Positions 8,344 to 18,442 are shown, numbered from the stretch's first letter. The stretch: DNA of 64,000 nucleotides from JAUIIK01 sp963745675 (GCA_963745675.1 CAVUYM010000009.1:124001-188000); one strand, 5' to 3'. The notes: generated from the letters alone by a model not told the origin. Translations and numbers: made by a program.

Positions 8344-10336
8344 CTACGATCGCGCCATCTCGCCGAGATAGTGCACCCGGTTTCGCGGGTCCGGTCCTAT
8401 CCGTGGCCGCTCAGGCACGTCGTCGGCGATGAGCGTGTAGCGCAGGAAAGTCGATTCCCAGGTGCCTTCGCCGCGAGTCAGTCGCGGCAGTTGCTGCTCG
8501 ATTGCTGGGAGCTCTGCGGTCGGGATCTCGCAAATGATGCGGTGATATGACTCGCCGGGAATAGCATCTTGGATCGTCCCACGCGCTTTGATGAGGGCTC
8601 CACAAACAGCGCCAACGGTATCTTCCGGGACATCGAGGTCGAGTTGCTCGACTGGTTCGCAGACTTCGCTCCCGGCCGCGAGCAGCGCCTGCATAAGCAC
8701 CAGCGGCGTCAGCTTGCGGAAATCTCCGGCAGTGCTGATCGGCGACGAATACTGGACGGTGCGCGCCTCCGTTACGGTCACGATGCAGTCGGTCACCTCC
8801 CAACCGAACAGACCCTGGCCAAGCGTTTCGTAGACGGTCTCTTCGACGGCCCGGTAATGCGCCGGCGGCATCGAGCCCATTTCGCGAACCGAGTAGTGGA
8901 TACCGCTCCCAGACTCTCCGGCTTCGACCCTGATGCCAACCGTGGCCATGATCGGGTTCCCATTCTCACCCATCAACTCGAGGTATTCGCCGGTCCCGAC
9001 CGGCCGCTCGATGCAGATGGTCTGGCTCGGGCCGAAGGTCACTTCGATGCCGTATTCGCGCAGAAGTGTTTCCTGCACGACCTCCTTCTGAACCTCGCCA
9101 AAGAGACGAATCGAGATTTCACCTTCTTCGTTGCGTTGCCGCAGAGAGATAAGCGGGTCTTGTTCCGCCAGCTCTTCGAGCGCTGTTCTCAACTGCATGA
9201 TCTGGCTGGAATCTTCGGCAAGGACGACGCTTTCGAGCGCCGGAGCAGGGAAGGCTTGCTTCCATCTTCTCGGATGCCGGCATCATTCTCTCCAATGAAG
9301 TCGTCCGATACGGGCAGATCGCAGGCCATCGCAGTGCCGCGATGTCGCCGGCCTGGACAGCGTCGGTAGCCGAAACGGAACCTGAAGACGAAGCGGTCGA
9401 TGCCGGTGATCCGTTCTTCGATGATCTCTACTTCGTCATAGCGATTGCGGCGCTGTATAAGGTTTATCTGCTGGCGAACGACGAGGCTTCCGGCGAAGAC
9501 ACGCACATAGACGATCTTCTCTCCGGTCGGCAATCGGTTGATCTTGAAGACGGTGGCGGATGTCGGTGCATCTGTCGCTTCTTCAGCGGCAGGCAGCCAT
9601 TCTTCGATACCGTCAAGGATTTCTGGGACGCCAGCGCCGGTCATCGGCTGATCCGAAGAAGACCGGGACGACATGATCCGCTCGCCACCTGCGCTCGAAG
9701 CTCATCCTCCAGATAGGTCTGGTTCGGATCACCGCCGGTGCGTTCAAACTCCTCAATGACCTGCTCGTTATTCTCCGCCAGGAGATCGGACAATTCGTCG
9801 TGCCATCCGGGCGCCGCACGATCTCGCGCCACGACCTGCGCCGTGCGGTCACCGAGCGCGGCTGGCATGGTTCATCGCTACGACCTGAACCCGAGTTTGC
9901 TGCGGATGTCGGCAAGTAGCGCGTCGCCGCGCGCGCCTGGGCGGTCGATCTTGTTCACGAAGATGAGCATCGGCAGATTGGCGTCGCGGATTGCCCGGGC
10001 CAAGCGACGTGTCTGCGACTGCACACCCTCGACGGCCGAGACGACCAGCACGACGCCGTCGAGAACGCGCAGCGAGCGTTCGACCTCAGCGACGAAATCG
10101 CTGTGGCCGGGAGTGTCGATGAGGTTGACCTTGCGTTGGCCTAACTGGAACGAAACGACCGCTGATTTGATCGTGATCCCGCGGGCACGTTCGAGTTCCA
10201 TGGTGTCGGTCTGGGTCGTGCCCTTGTCGACGCTCCCGATTGAAGCGATGACTCCGGTTTCGTAGAGAATGCGTTCGGTGAGGCTGGTCTTACCAGCGTC
10301 TACATGGGCCAGAATTCCGATGTTGAGGATCGCCAT
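8344..10336 (-). CDS. TetM-like ribosomal-protection GTPase (at least four frameshifts)
   Basis: EF-G-related GTPase of the TetM/TetO/Otr(A) type, about 664 codons, close to the family's usual 640. The N-terminal 150 residues (10336-9878) have G1 AHVDAGKT, the RGITI switch I region, G3 DTPGH and G4 NKID. The central part runs through three frames with recognisable pieces (LLAENNEQVIEEF, VVPVFFGSA, TGEKIVYVRVFAG). The last 285 residues (9198-8344) are domains III-V with GLFGWEVTDCIVTV and STAGDFRKLTPLVL. Frame changes lie near 9880, 9670, 9370 and 9200. Family members release tetracycline from the ribosome; environmental relatives are common, so resistance is inferred, not shown. Confidence 0.82.
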
Positions 10337-10605
10337 ACGACATACTTTCGTTGAAGAATGTTCCGGTTGCTGGGTTCTTCAACGTCTGCCGCATGCGTCT
10401 CTCCTTCGGATCTGATTTGAGGTTGATTCCTGGCTCGACCACCCTGAAAGGGGGACTCGACCGTATCGCATCGTATCAGAACGGTTCCGGGGGCGCTAGC
10501 ATGTTCGGCTGGCTTCCCGGACCTCCGATATTAGCTCCGTGCCATAATCGGTCAGCACATTTGATAGTGCGCTGAACTAAGAATGAACGTGTAGGTGTCG
10601 AAAAA

Positions 10606-11612
10606 ATGGCGAAGACTGCGGTGATTGTCGGCCTATCTTCCCAGGATGGCTCGTATCTGGCCGACCTGCTCTTGACGAAGGGCTACAACGTCGTCGGGAC
10701 AGTGCGGCGCAGTACAAGCCACACTCGCGAAAACATCGCCCATCTCGTCGGGGAAATCCAGATCGAAGCGGCCGAACTCGGTGACGCCGAGAGCATCGCT
10801 CGTGTTATCCGTGGCGCACAAGCCTGATGAGATCTACAACATCGCTGCTCAATCTGTCCCGGCAGATAGCTGGGGGCATCCATACCAGACGGCCGACATC
10901 ACTGGCGTCGGTGTGGTGCGGGTGCTCGAGTCAGCTCGCATTCACGCGCCAGAGGCCCGGATCTACCAGGCCACCAGCCGCGAGATCTGGGGCGGCGTCG
11001 ATGGCGAGAGCGCCGACGAATCGACGCCGGTGAATGCGAATAACCCCTACGGCATCGCCAAAGCCTATGCCCACATGATGGTGCAGTGCTATCGCGAGTC
11101 CTACGGTATGCACGCCTGCAGCGGCATCCTCTTCAACCACGAGAGCCCGCGTCGTTCGTTGCACTTCGTGACTCGCAAGATCACCGCAGCCGTTGCCTGT
11201 ATCAAGAACGAAGTGCAAGCAGTTACCGGTCAACGAGCTCGGCGAGCCGATCATCACAAGAGACGGCATGCTGGCGTTGGGCTGGCTGGAGGCAGAGCGC
11301 GACTGGGGCTACGCGGCAGAGTACGTCGAAGCAATGTGGATGATGCTCCAGCCGCCGGAGCCGAAGGACTACGTCATCGCGACGAATACCTCCCATACCG
11401 TCAGAGAGGTGTGCGAGATCGCTTTCGGACACGTCGGTCTCGATTGGCGCGAGTACGTCGAGTCTGCCGAACGTTTCCATCGCCCGACTGAAATCGGCGC
11501 ACTCAAGGGCGACTACAGCGCTGCGAAACGTGAGCTTGGCTGGGAGCCGCGCCTATCCTTCGAAGACCTCATCACCCAGATGGTCGACGCCGATCTTGAA
11601 CGCTTCACATAA
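10606..11612 (+). CDS. GDP-mannose 4,6-dehydratase-like SDR (two frameshifts)
   Basis: Extended short-chain dehydrogenase related to Gmd, which converts GDP-mannose to GDP-4-keto-6-deoxymannose for fucose, rhamnose or related sugars. Recognisable parts are SQDGSYLADLLLTKGY, PDEIYNIAAQS, the YGIAK (YxxxK) active site, YRESYGMHACSGILFNHESP and RDWGYAAEYVEAMWMMLQ. Frames change near 10820 and 11200; about 335 codons in total, the usual size. It diverges from textbook Gmd: the nucleotide loop reads VGLSSQDG instead of TGITGQDG, and the catalytic stretch is QATSREIWG rather than QASTSELYG. It may therefore use a different NDP-sugar. No other sugar genes are adjacent. Confidence 0.75.
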
Positions 11613-11836
11613 GTCTTTTGATTCCGCGTGGGCAACGTTGACCACCTTCAGGAAGTATCATCAGGCGAAGTAACTTGTAATCTGTCGCGAGGAGAGAACA
11701 GTCAACCATGAATCAGCCTCCGGTCGCTCCGGTTAGTTAGTCACCCAACCACAGCAATCGAAAACGTAACTCGCTGAGCGATCATCGCGAGCTGGTTTGC
11801 GTTGTCGCAGACTGGCTTGAGAAAGGCTGATTCAAA

Positions 11837-12355
11837 ATGAATGACGGACTGATAGACGGCTTTCGATACAACACCTGGGCGACCCGCGAGATCATCGCCG
11901 CCTGCCGGGAACTGACAGAGGACCAGCTGAACGCGACCGCGGTTGGAGCCTACGGCAGCATCATCGACACGTTGCGCCACATCATCTCGGGGGAGGCCTT
12001 CGACTGTGCGCGTCTGGCCGACGAGCAGCCGAGCTGGGACTATCGCACCGAAGACACGGCGGACCTTGACGAGTTGTCCCGGCGGGTCGATGAAATGGAG
12101 GGGTATTGGGAGCGCTTCCTCGAAACACCTTTCAATGCGGAGCGAACCTATCTGATTCCCTGGCATGACGGGAAACCCCGCGATGTGCCGGCCGGTATCC
12201 TCTGTATAGGAGCGCTTCATCACGCTATCGAGCACCGTTCGCAGATCTGTACGATCCTGACTTCGATCGGTGTCGATCCGCCCGACTACGGTGCCGACAT
12301 GAGCCCCATAGACTACGCCGAGGTCACAGATCGCGCTCCGCGTCGCGAAGCTTGA
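11837..12355 (+). CDS. DinB family protein 1
   Basis: A 172-residue four-helix-bundle protein of the DinB/YfiT metal-dependent superfamily. The N-terminal helix starts GFRYNTWATREIIAACREL. Candidate metal ligands are the His in TLRHIISGE and the pair in LHHAIEHRSQI. Members include thiol S-transferases (bacillithiol, mycothiol) and proteins of unknown activity; the substrate here is unknown. A second DinB gene follows after about 230 bases. Confidence 0.82.
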   Translation: MNDGLIDGFRYNTWATREIIAACRELTEDQLNATAVGAYGSIIDTLRHIISGEAFDCARLADEQPSWDYRTEDTADLDELSRRVDEMEGYWERFLETPFNAERTYLIPWHDGKPRDVPAGILCIGALHHAIEHRSQICTILTSIGVDPPDYGADMSPIDYAEVTDRAPRREA

Positions 12356-12587
12356 CCCAGTACCAACGCAACTAGCATGCGTTGAAGGACGGGCCGCCGA
12401 CCATCTGGTTGCGGCCCGTCTTTTGTGCGCCCTGTGACTGGGAATGTCATCGCCCGCCGCTGGGTTGTCAACGCAAGTGCTCTATCTTATGCTGTACCCG
12501 AACACATGTTCGGTGACCGTACGATCATTCTGATCGATCATCATCGACGCCACAAATCCCGTCGGGGCTTGATACGGAGGAAACCTA

Positions 12588-13069
12588 TTGGATCTGCTCG
12601 ACCGTATGTTGGGACACGACCGCTGGGCGACATCAACGTTTCTGGATTTTTGCCGGGAATTACCCGACGCACAGCTCGATCAGGAGTTCGATATCGGGCA
12701 TCGCACGCTGCGTGCGACTCTCGATCATATGACGTGGGTTGTCGGTTTCTGGTGCGGTTTGATGGTCGGGGAGCCTCATTGATGAGCCGCGGGACGACCT
12801 TTCACTAGACGCACTCGCCGAACGCCACGAGCGTCACTATGAGACATTTGCGAGCCTGGCGCGCCGCCTGGTCGAAGAACAGCGCCTGGACGAAACGTTC
12901 ATCGATCACTATGACTATCCGCAGTCGTTGGGCGCGACGATACTTCAAGTCTGCTATCACAACGCGCAGCATCGGGGCGAGATGCGCCACATGTTGGTGC
13001 GCCTCGGGGTCTAGATATCGTGGCGACTACGATCCCCAGGAATGGGAACACTACACGCACATCATCTAG
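12588..13069 (+). CDS. DinB family protein 2 (two frameshifts)
   Basis: Second DinB-type protein, about 160 residues, starting at TTG with GGAGG seven bases upstream. Pieces in three successive frames are LLDRMLGHDRWATSTFLDF to about 12778; then DEPRDDLSLDALAERHERHYETF through CYHNAQHRGEMRHMLVRLGV; then GDYDPQEWEHYTHII, ending at 13069. The His ligands are in ATLDHM and YHNAQHRGE. Each shift equals one inserted base. It is diverged from its neighbour, so this is an old tandem pair or two independent family members. Confidence 0.72.
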
Positions 13070-13074
13070 ACCTG

Positions 13075-14571
13075 CGCTACACCTCGGTGTATGACCTGGA
13101 GACCTAGCCCTGGATGACTCGTTTCATCGCTGTATGCAGGCTCCACACCCGGCGCTTCTTCTGTGACAATCGCGCCTGTGAACGCCAGATCTTCACCGAG
13201 CGCTTACCAGGTGTGGTCGCGACCTATGGAAGACGCACCATGCGACTCGAACGCCTTGTTTACGCACATCGGATTCGCCCTTGGCGGTGAAGCGGGTGCG
13301 CGTCTTCTGCGCAACCTTGGGCGTGATGACCTCGGGTTAGACGTCTTGCGTTACGTCCCCAGATTGTCCCGATTGGAACCGACCGAGGCCACAGGTGTTG
13401 AGTGTCGATGACTTCGCCTTCTGCCGTGGTCACACCTACGGCAGCATGCTTGTCGATCTGGAACGCCACCAAGTGGTTGACCTGTTGCCCGACCGCAGTG
13501 CAGCCACCTTTGCTGCCTGGCTGAGAAACCATGCCGGTGTTGCGATCATCAGCCGTGATCGGAGTAGCGAGTACGCTGAGGGAGCCCGGCAGGGCGCGCC
13601 CAATGCCGTGCAGGTCGCTGACCGCTTCCACCTGCTCAAGAATCTGGGTGAGACCGTCCAGCGGGTATTCAGTGGCTATTCTCAACTCATTGAACGTATT
13701 CCCGCACCGGAAACAGTAGTCGGTGCGAACTCATTTCCGCGACCAGATCGTGCCGCATCCCGAGCACGGAGCCGGGCCGAGATGCGGGAACGCTTTGACA
13801 GCATTCATGCGCTTGCGTCCAAGGGGATGAACAAGTCGGCCATTGCCCGTGCCTTGGGCATCGATCGCCACACCGTCCAGAAGCATCTGAGCTACGATGT
13901 CGCTCCAGTTCGCCGCTCGACGATCCGCAGAGCGCGCATCCTGACGCCCTACAAACCCTATCTCCTCGAACGTTGGAAGCAGGGAACCCGCAATGCGATG
14001 GGATTGTGGCGCGAGATTTGCGCCCACGGATATCCGGGGTCCTATCGCATGGTTGCGCGCTTTATGGCCGGGTTGCGCACCTGGAGCAGAGCGGTGAGCC
14101 GCTCCCGACAGTCTCCAGCGAACCTCACCCCACGTCAAGCTGCCCGAACTGTCTTGTCCAGACCGGAGCGGCGCACCGAAGGCCACCAGGAGGCGATTCA
14201 GCGGCTGCGCGCACTGCACCCCGATATCGAGACGACGATGACCTTATTCGATCGCTTTGCCGAGCTGATCCGAAGGCCCGGTCAAGGCGAGGCACGAAGA
14301 CGACTCGCGCACTGGATGGAGGACGTGGAGCGATCGAACATCCCGAAGCTCTGCTCGTTCGTGACCAAGTTACGCCAGGACGAGGAAGCCGTGGTGGCTG
14401 GGCTGGCAGCTACCCGACAGCCAGGGACAGACTGAAGGGCAAGTGAACAAGCTCAAACTCATCAAACGCTCGATGTACGGCCGGGCACATCAACGTGGCG
14501 CTGGCGCCAAACTGTGGACCATTCACTCCACTCGACGACACAATCAAAAGGAGCGAACAAGACCGGCTTAG
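13075..14571 (+). mobile_element. ISL3-family insertion sequence, decayed transposase
   Basis: Transposase remnant of an ISL3-family element. The zinc-finger N-terminus survives only as a scrambled stretch around 13080-13140, followed by TRRFFCDNRACERQIFTERLPG (13140-13205). The DDE domain runs from 13395 with SVDDFAFCRGHTYGSMLVDLE (first Asp), ISRDRSSEYAEGA (second Asp) and ADRFHLLKNLGE. A C-terminal frame shift near 14410 restores GQTEGQVNKLKLIKRSMYGRA, which holds the catalytic Glu; the frame stops at 14571. A helix-turn-helix insertion (MNKSAIARALGIDRHTVQKHL) lies near 13830. At least three frame breaks and a damaged start suggest inactivity. I could not find terminal inverted repeats, so the ends given are those of the coding remnant. 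Confidence 0.8.
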
Positions 14572-14767
14572 AGCCGGCCGAGCACATGCCGTTGGGGCTG
14601 TCTGTGGCGAAGGTGTGCTTTGTCGAGCGTGTGCGGGAGGGGCCTATTATAGCGTTTGATGACTACCCACATGGCCGGTCAATACTTTGACACGTCATTG
14701 TCACACCGATCAGCCAATCTACGACGCGGTTGTCACGCTGGGCTCAGTACTCTTGTGTCAGAGATAC

Positions 14768-14791
14768 TTCAATGTTCATTAGAACTTTGAG
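14768..14791 (+). promoter_or_regulatory. Candidate ArsR operator upstream of arsR
   Basis: Imperfect inverted repeat TTCAATGTTC-ATTA-GAACTTTGAG with eight of ten arm positions paired, 30 bases before the arsR start. The outer TTCAA...TTTGA resembles the half-sites bound by ArsR/SmtB repressors. Placement suits autoregulation. The assignment is inference from position and symmetry. Confidence 0.4.
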
Positions 14792-14820
14792 CTTGTATCA
14801 GGCGGAGGAGGCAGCAGGGG

Positions 14821-15169
14821 GTGACAGCGACGCGCACGGATCCGTTGATCCTGGCCCAGCGGCTTAAAGTTGCTTGCCGATCCGACGCGCCTCAGGAACT
14901 TCGACCTGCTTATGTAAGGCAGGCAATGCAACTGCGAACTCAGCGATGCTCTGGACCGCGCGCCGAATCTGAACTCCCATCATCTTGGCAGATTGCGCCG
15001 TGGCGGGTTCATGGCTGTTGAGCGCGACCCGAACGATCCTCGCTGGATCCACTATCCGATCGATCGCAATGCGCTGGCGGAGATCCACCGGTCGCTAGCC
15101 CGGTATTTTGATCCGGAGCGTATTGAGTCTCGGAACCCGACTTGCGGCCCGCGCGGAAGCGGGAGATGA
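14821..15169 (+). CDS. arsR: ArsR-family arsenic repressor (frameshift and in-frame TAA)
   Basis: Winged-helix ArsR/SmtB repressor of about 115 codons, starting at GTG after GGAGGAGG. After MTATRTDPLILAQRLK, dropping one base near 14870 gives LLADPTRLRNFDLLM, then a TAA where a sense codon is expected, then QCNCELSDALDRAPNLNSHHLGRL. That stretch contains the CNC cysteine pair typical of arsenite-sensing ArsR. The end is ERDPNDPRWIHYPIDRNALAEI and a PTCG tail with a third cysteine. The acr3 pump gene downstream supports the role. Whether the TAA is real or a sequencing error cannot be told from one copy. Confidence 0.72.
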
Positions 15170-15188
15170 AGGTCTACTAATAGCAATT

Positions 15189-15208
15189 CGTTCAACGATT
15201 GCTGAACG
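15189..15208 (+). promoter_or_regulatory. Small inverted repeat in ars leader
   Basis: CGTTCA-8 bases-TGAACG, a perfect six-base inverted repeat between arsR and the small ORF, 80 bases before its start. Could be a second repressor site for the acr3 transcription unit, or chance. Confidence 0.25.
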
Positions 15209-15287
15209 GTATTCACTCGACCCGCGCCAATCGATGGGCAGGATAACGACCGCTATGGGCTCGAGCGGTGTTTGGGAGGAGTCTAAA

Positions 15288-15524
15288 ATGACGACCGTAG
15301 AGCGTGATCTCTTGCTTGGGATGGCCGAAGCAATCTACCTTCTGCTCCACCACGAAGAGGAATCCAGACTTTCCTCTGCATGGCAGCACCCCACGATGCC
15401 CTCTGACGAGCTTGTGCGACTCATCGCGTCGGTTCGAGAGGAGGCGGCACAGGAAGGCCATACACCTGCGTCGATTGCCCGCTTTGTTCGATCATACGGG
15501 CGAATAAAAAGGTGTTCGAACTAG
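15288..15524 (+). CDS. Small hypothetical protein between arsR and acr3
   Basis: A 78-residue, mostly helical, acidic protein with an excellent GGAGGAG six bases before the ATG. It starts MTTVERDLLLGMAEAIYLLL and has one His-His pair and one C-terminal Cys. No membrane helix or signal peptide. I do not recognise a family. It lies between arsR and acr3 on the same strand (55 bases before acr3), so a role in arsenic handling is a guess from position only. Confidence 0.6.
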   Translation: MTTVERDLLLGMAEAIYLLLHHEEESRLSSAWQHPTMPSDELVRLIASVREEAAQEGHTPASIARFVRSYGRIKRCSN

Positions 15525-15579
15525 CCCTACCGTGGCATGTTGAATCATGGCAGGGAGTAACTGAAAGCAGAGATATTGC

Positions 15580-16695
15580 ATGGTTGCAGATGTACAGCAG
15601 CCGGGAGTTGCCGGGCAACTCTCACTGCTCGACCGGTTCTTGCCGGTCTGGATCTTCGTTGCGATGGGACTGGGAATCGGGCTCGGCGAGATCTTCTCTG
15701 GCCTCGGCGAGGCGCTCGACGCCCTCAAAATCGACAACGTCTCGCTTCCGATTGCCATCGGCCTGCTCTGGATGATGTATCCGGTGCTGGCCAGGGTGAA
15801 ATACGAGCGCATCCCGGCAGCCGTGACGAACACGAAGCTGCTCGGGACTTCACTCTTCCTCAACTGGGTACTCGGTCCCGCGCTCATGTTCGGCTTCGCC
15901 TGGTTGTTGCTTCCGGATCATCCCGAGTATCGGACCGGTCTGATCATTGTTGGCCTTGCGCGCTGCATCGCGATGGTGCTGATCTGGAATCATCTTGCCT
16001 GCGGGGATAGCGAGTATGCCGCGATTCTGGTTGCGCTCAACTCGGTATTCCAAATTGTGATGTACACCGTGCTCGGCTTCTTCTACCTGAGCGTCCTGCC
16101 GGGCTGGCTCGGGGAGGATTCGACGGCACTCGATATCTCGATGTGGTCGATCACAAAGAGCGTCCTGATCTTCCTCGGTATCCCGCTTCTGGCTGGATTT
16201 CTGACGCGCCACTACCTTGGACGGGCAAAAGGGAATGAGTGGTATGAAGGGACCTTCATACCCAGAATCGGACCGACCGCACTGATCGGCCTGCTCTTTA
16301 CCATCGTCATGATGTTCGCGCTCAAAGGCGAGGCGATTCTCAATTCGCCGACTGACGTTTTGCGTATATCGATGCCTATGTTGCTATATTTCGGTGTGAT
16401 GTTCTTTGCCGCGTTTGGCGTTTCTTATCTCATGCGATTCCGTTACGCGGAAACGGCGACACTCTCGTTCACGGCGGCCAGCAACAACTTCGAACTGGCT
16501 ATTGCGGTCACGATCGGTGTCTTCGGTTTGGCTTCAGGAGAGGCGTTCGCGGCGGTCGTTGGCCCCCTCGTTGAAGTTCCGGTGCTGATCGGCTTGGTCT
16601 ATGTGTCGTTATGGCTTGGCCGGAAACTGTATCCGGAAAATCCGCCCGCTCAAGACGTGATAGCTGTTGTTGCAAGACCGGTGACGCGATCTTAA
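15580..16695 (+). CDS. acr3: Arsenite efflux permease ACR3
   Basis: A 371-residue BART-superfamily permease with about ten membrane helices; it exports arsenite, H+-coupled. The conserved cysteine sits in GLARCIAMVLIWNHLACGDSEYA (fourth helix region), and the ninth-helix signature TAASNNFELAIAVTIGVFG carries the essential Glu. The full length is intact. It lies downstream of a broken arsR and a 78-residue unknown ORF, on the same strand. No arsC reductase is visible in the window. Confidence 0.95.
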   Translation: MVADVQQPGVAGQLSLLDRFLPVWIFVAMGLGIGLGEIFSGLGEALDALKIDNVSLPIAIGLLWMMYPVLARVKYERIPAAVTNTKLLGTSLFLNWVLGPALMFGFAWLLLPDHPEYRTGLIIVGLARCIAMVLIWNHLACGDSEYAAILVALNSVFQIVMYTVLGFFYLSVLPGWLGEDSTALDISMWSITKSVLIFLGIPLLAGFLTRHYLGRAKGNEWYEGTFIPRIGPTALIGLLFTIVMMFALKGEAILNSPTDVLRISMPMLLYFGVMFFAAFGVSYLMRFRYAETATLSFTAASNNFELAIAVTIGVFGLASGEAFAAVVGPLVEVPVLIGLVYVSLWLGRKLYPENPPAQDVIAVVARPVTRS

Positions 16696-16733
16696 TGTAG
16701 AGAGAACGACAGCGACAAATCCTATGGGAACTA

Positions 16734-16941
16734 ATCGCCCTCCGTTGCCAGCCAATTCCCCTGCCAATCATCACCTCAAACCAGTCTTGATCAGTTCTCG
16801 TGGCTGGCAATTCCGGTGGCGGTTCGATCTCTGGACGTGCTCGGTGGGCTGATTATGTGGATGCCGGGCGGCATGATGTTTCTCATCCCACCGTTCAGTT
16901 TGCTTTATCCAGGACTGATGCGATCTGAGAGTCCCAAGTGA
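16734..16941 (+). pseudogene. C-terminal fragment resembling cytochrome oxidase assembly factor CtaG
   Basis: Short frame following acr3 that ends LDVLGGLIMWMPGGMMFLIPP...LLYPGLMRSESPK. The GLIMWxPGG core followed by a last helix resembles the C-terminal end of caa3-type CtaG membrane proteins. The other six helices are absent and there is no start with a ribosome site. Probably a remnant left by rearrangement. Confidence 0.4.
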
Positions 16942-17152
16942 TCAGTACCGACGACATCTGTTCGCTAGCGCCTTCGCTTCGAAGTGTTTCGAAAACGTTG
17001 GATGTTGGGCTTGATTAGTACATAGCCGATGCTTGGACCTCCTTTTTCGGCCAGTACCCTTGATTTGCATTCCGAACACAGGTCACTGCGCACCTCATTA
17101 CAGAGCCACCGTAGCGGGAGCTGACTGAGAGGGGCGGCTTCCGCCCGTCGAG

Positions 17153-17195
17153 AACCATTCCTTGCCAGTTCTGCACGCGCTGGCAAGGAATGGTT
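17153..17195 (-). terminator. Strong hairpin after CoA-transferase gene
   Basis: Perfect 16-bp inverted repeat (arms AACCATTCCTTGCCAG and its complement) with an 11-base loop, 10 bases past the CoA-transferase stop on the minus strand. There is no long T run, so it may end transcription poorly, or work as a 3' stabilising structure. Confidence 0.55.
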
Positions 17196-17204
17196 GCGAG
17201 CGAA

Positions 17205-18421
17205 TCATCGCCGAACGATGACACCAGCTTCTTCCAATCGCGCCATTTCCGCTTCGTCGAGGCCGAGATCGCCCAGCACTTCGGCGGTGTGCTGGCCCAA
17301 CAACGGTGGTGCGACGACCTGGCCGGGGGTGTCGGAGAATTTCACCGGTAGGCCGAGCAGGCGGGCGACGCCCATCGTCGGATGCTCGACGTCGACGACC
17401 ATCTGGCGGTGTTTGATCTGGGGATGCTCCAGCGCTTGCTCGATGTCGTAGATCGGGCCGGAGGGGATGCTTTCGGCGTTGAAGATGTCAACCCACTCGT
17501 TGACCGTTTTTGTCTGGAGCTTCTCGCTGATCAAGTCGGCCAGCAATTCGCGGTTCTCATAGCGTCCGCCGTTGTCCTGGAAGCGCTCATCTTCGAGGAA
17601 CTCCGGAGCATCGATCAATGCGCACATCTGCGGCCAGCGCTTGCTTCCGGCGGCGCCGATTGTGACATAGCCATCGCTGGCCCGGAAGACGCCGTAGGGT
17701 GCGTTGATCGGGTGGTGATTGCCGGCTGGTGGCGGGACGCCGGCTCCGTTGAGGTAGCGGGTAGCCTGGAAGGCCAGCATCCCGACCATGCTCTCCAACA
17801 GCGAAGTCTCGACTCGTTGGCCCTTGCCGGTACGTTCGCGCGCCTGCAAGCGCCGCGAGGACGCCATAGGCTCCAAAGAGGCCGGTCAGCAGATCGGCAA
17901 TCGGGATGCCGACGCGTACGGGCGGGCCACCTTCAAAGCCGGTCACGCTCATCAGCCCCGAGAAACCCTGGATGATCTGGTCTAGCCCCGGACGGTCGGC
18001 TACCGGCCCGTCCGCGCCGAAGCCGGAGATCGAGAGGTAGATGATGCCGGGATTCGTCTCCGAGATGCGGTCGTAGCCGATGTTCAGCGCCTCCATGACG
18101 CCCGGCCGGAAATTCTCGATCACCACATCGGCGTCGGCTGCGAGCTTGCGGAAGAGTTCCTGACCTTCCGGGCACCTTGCAGTCGATGACGACCGAGCGT
18201 TTGTTGCGGTTGGCCGAGATGAAGAAGGCGCTCTCGTCGTTGAAGAATGGCGGTCCTGCGCCGCGTCCGTGGTCCCCATGAGGCGGCCATTCGACTTTGA
18301 TCACGTCGGCCCCGAGGTCCCCGAGCCACATCCCGGCCGTCGGCCCGGCCAGATGCCGGCCGAGATCAAGCACGCGAATTCCGGAAAGTGGTGTCGTTCC
18401 ATTGACGCTAGCGCGGGACAT
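17205..18421 (-). CDS. CaiB/BaiF family III CoA-transferase 1 (two frameshifts)
   Basis: Family III CoA-transferase, about 405 codons. It moves CoA between carboxylic acids. The N-terminus PLSGIRVLDLGRHLAGPTAGMWLGDLGADVIKVE is canonical; FISANRNKRSVVIDCK follows; the catalytic Asp is in RPGLDQIIQG; the C-terminus holds RVETSLLESMVGMLAF and GPIYDIEQALEHPQIKHRQMV. Frame changes lie near 18160 and 17860. The ATG at 18421 is preferred over an upstream TTG because GGAG lies six bases before it. A related gene is at 26477. Substrate cannot be inferred. Confidence 0.88.
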
Positions 18422-18442
18422 CCATGACTCCAATCAGCTCGT

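Noticed and set aside
8344..10336. Programmed frameshifting in the ribosomal-protection gene
   Set aside because: Four or more breaks at unrelated places, none with a slippery heptamer plus structure that I can see; indel errors fit better.
14903..14925. In-frame TAA in arsR as a recoding event
   Set aside because: TAA is not a known recoding codon in bacteria and the site is not a catalytic residue; a base error or nonsense mutation is simpler.
14864..15088. Minus-strand open frame that first looked like a small protein
   Set aside because: It is the complement of arsR; the plus-strand reading with CNC and winged-helix motifs explains the region better.
13075..15524. Composite transposon carrying the arsenic genes
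   Set aside because: Only one decayed ISL3 copy is present, with no second copy or matching ends on the other side.
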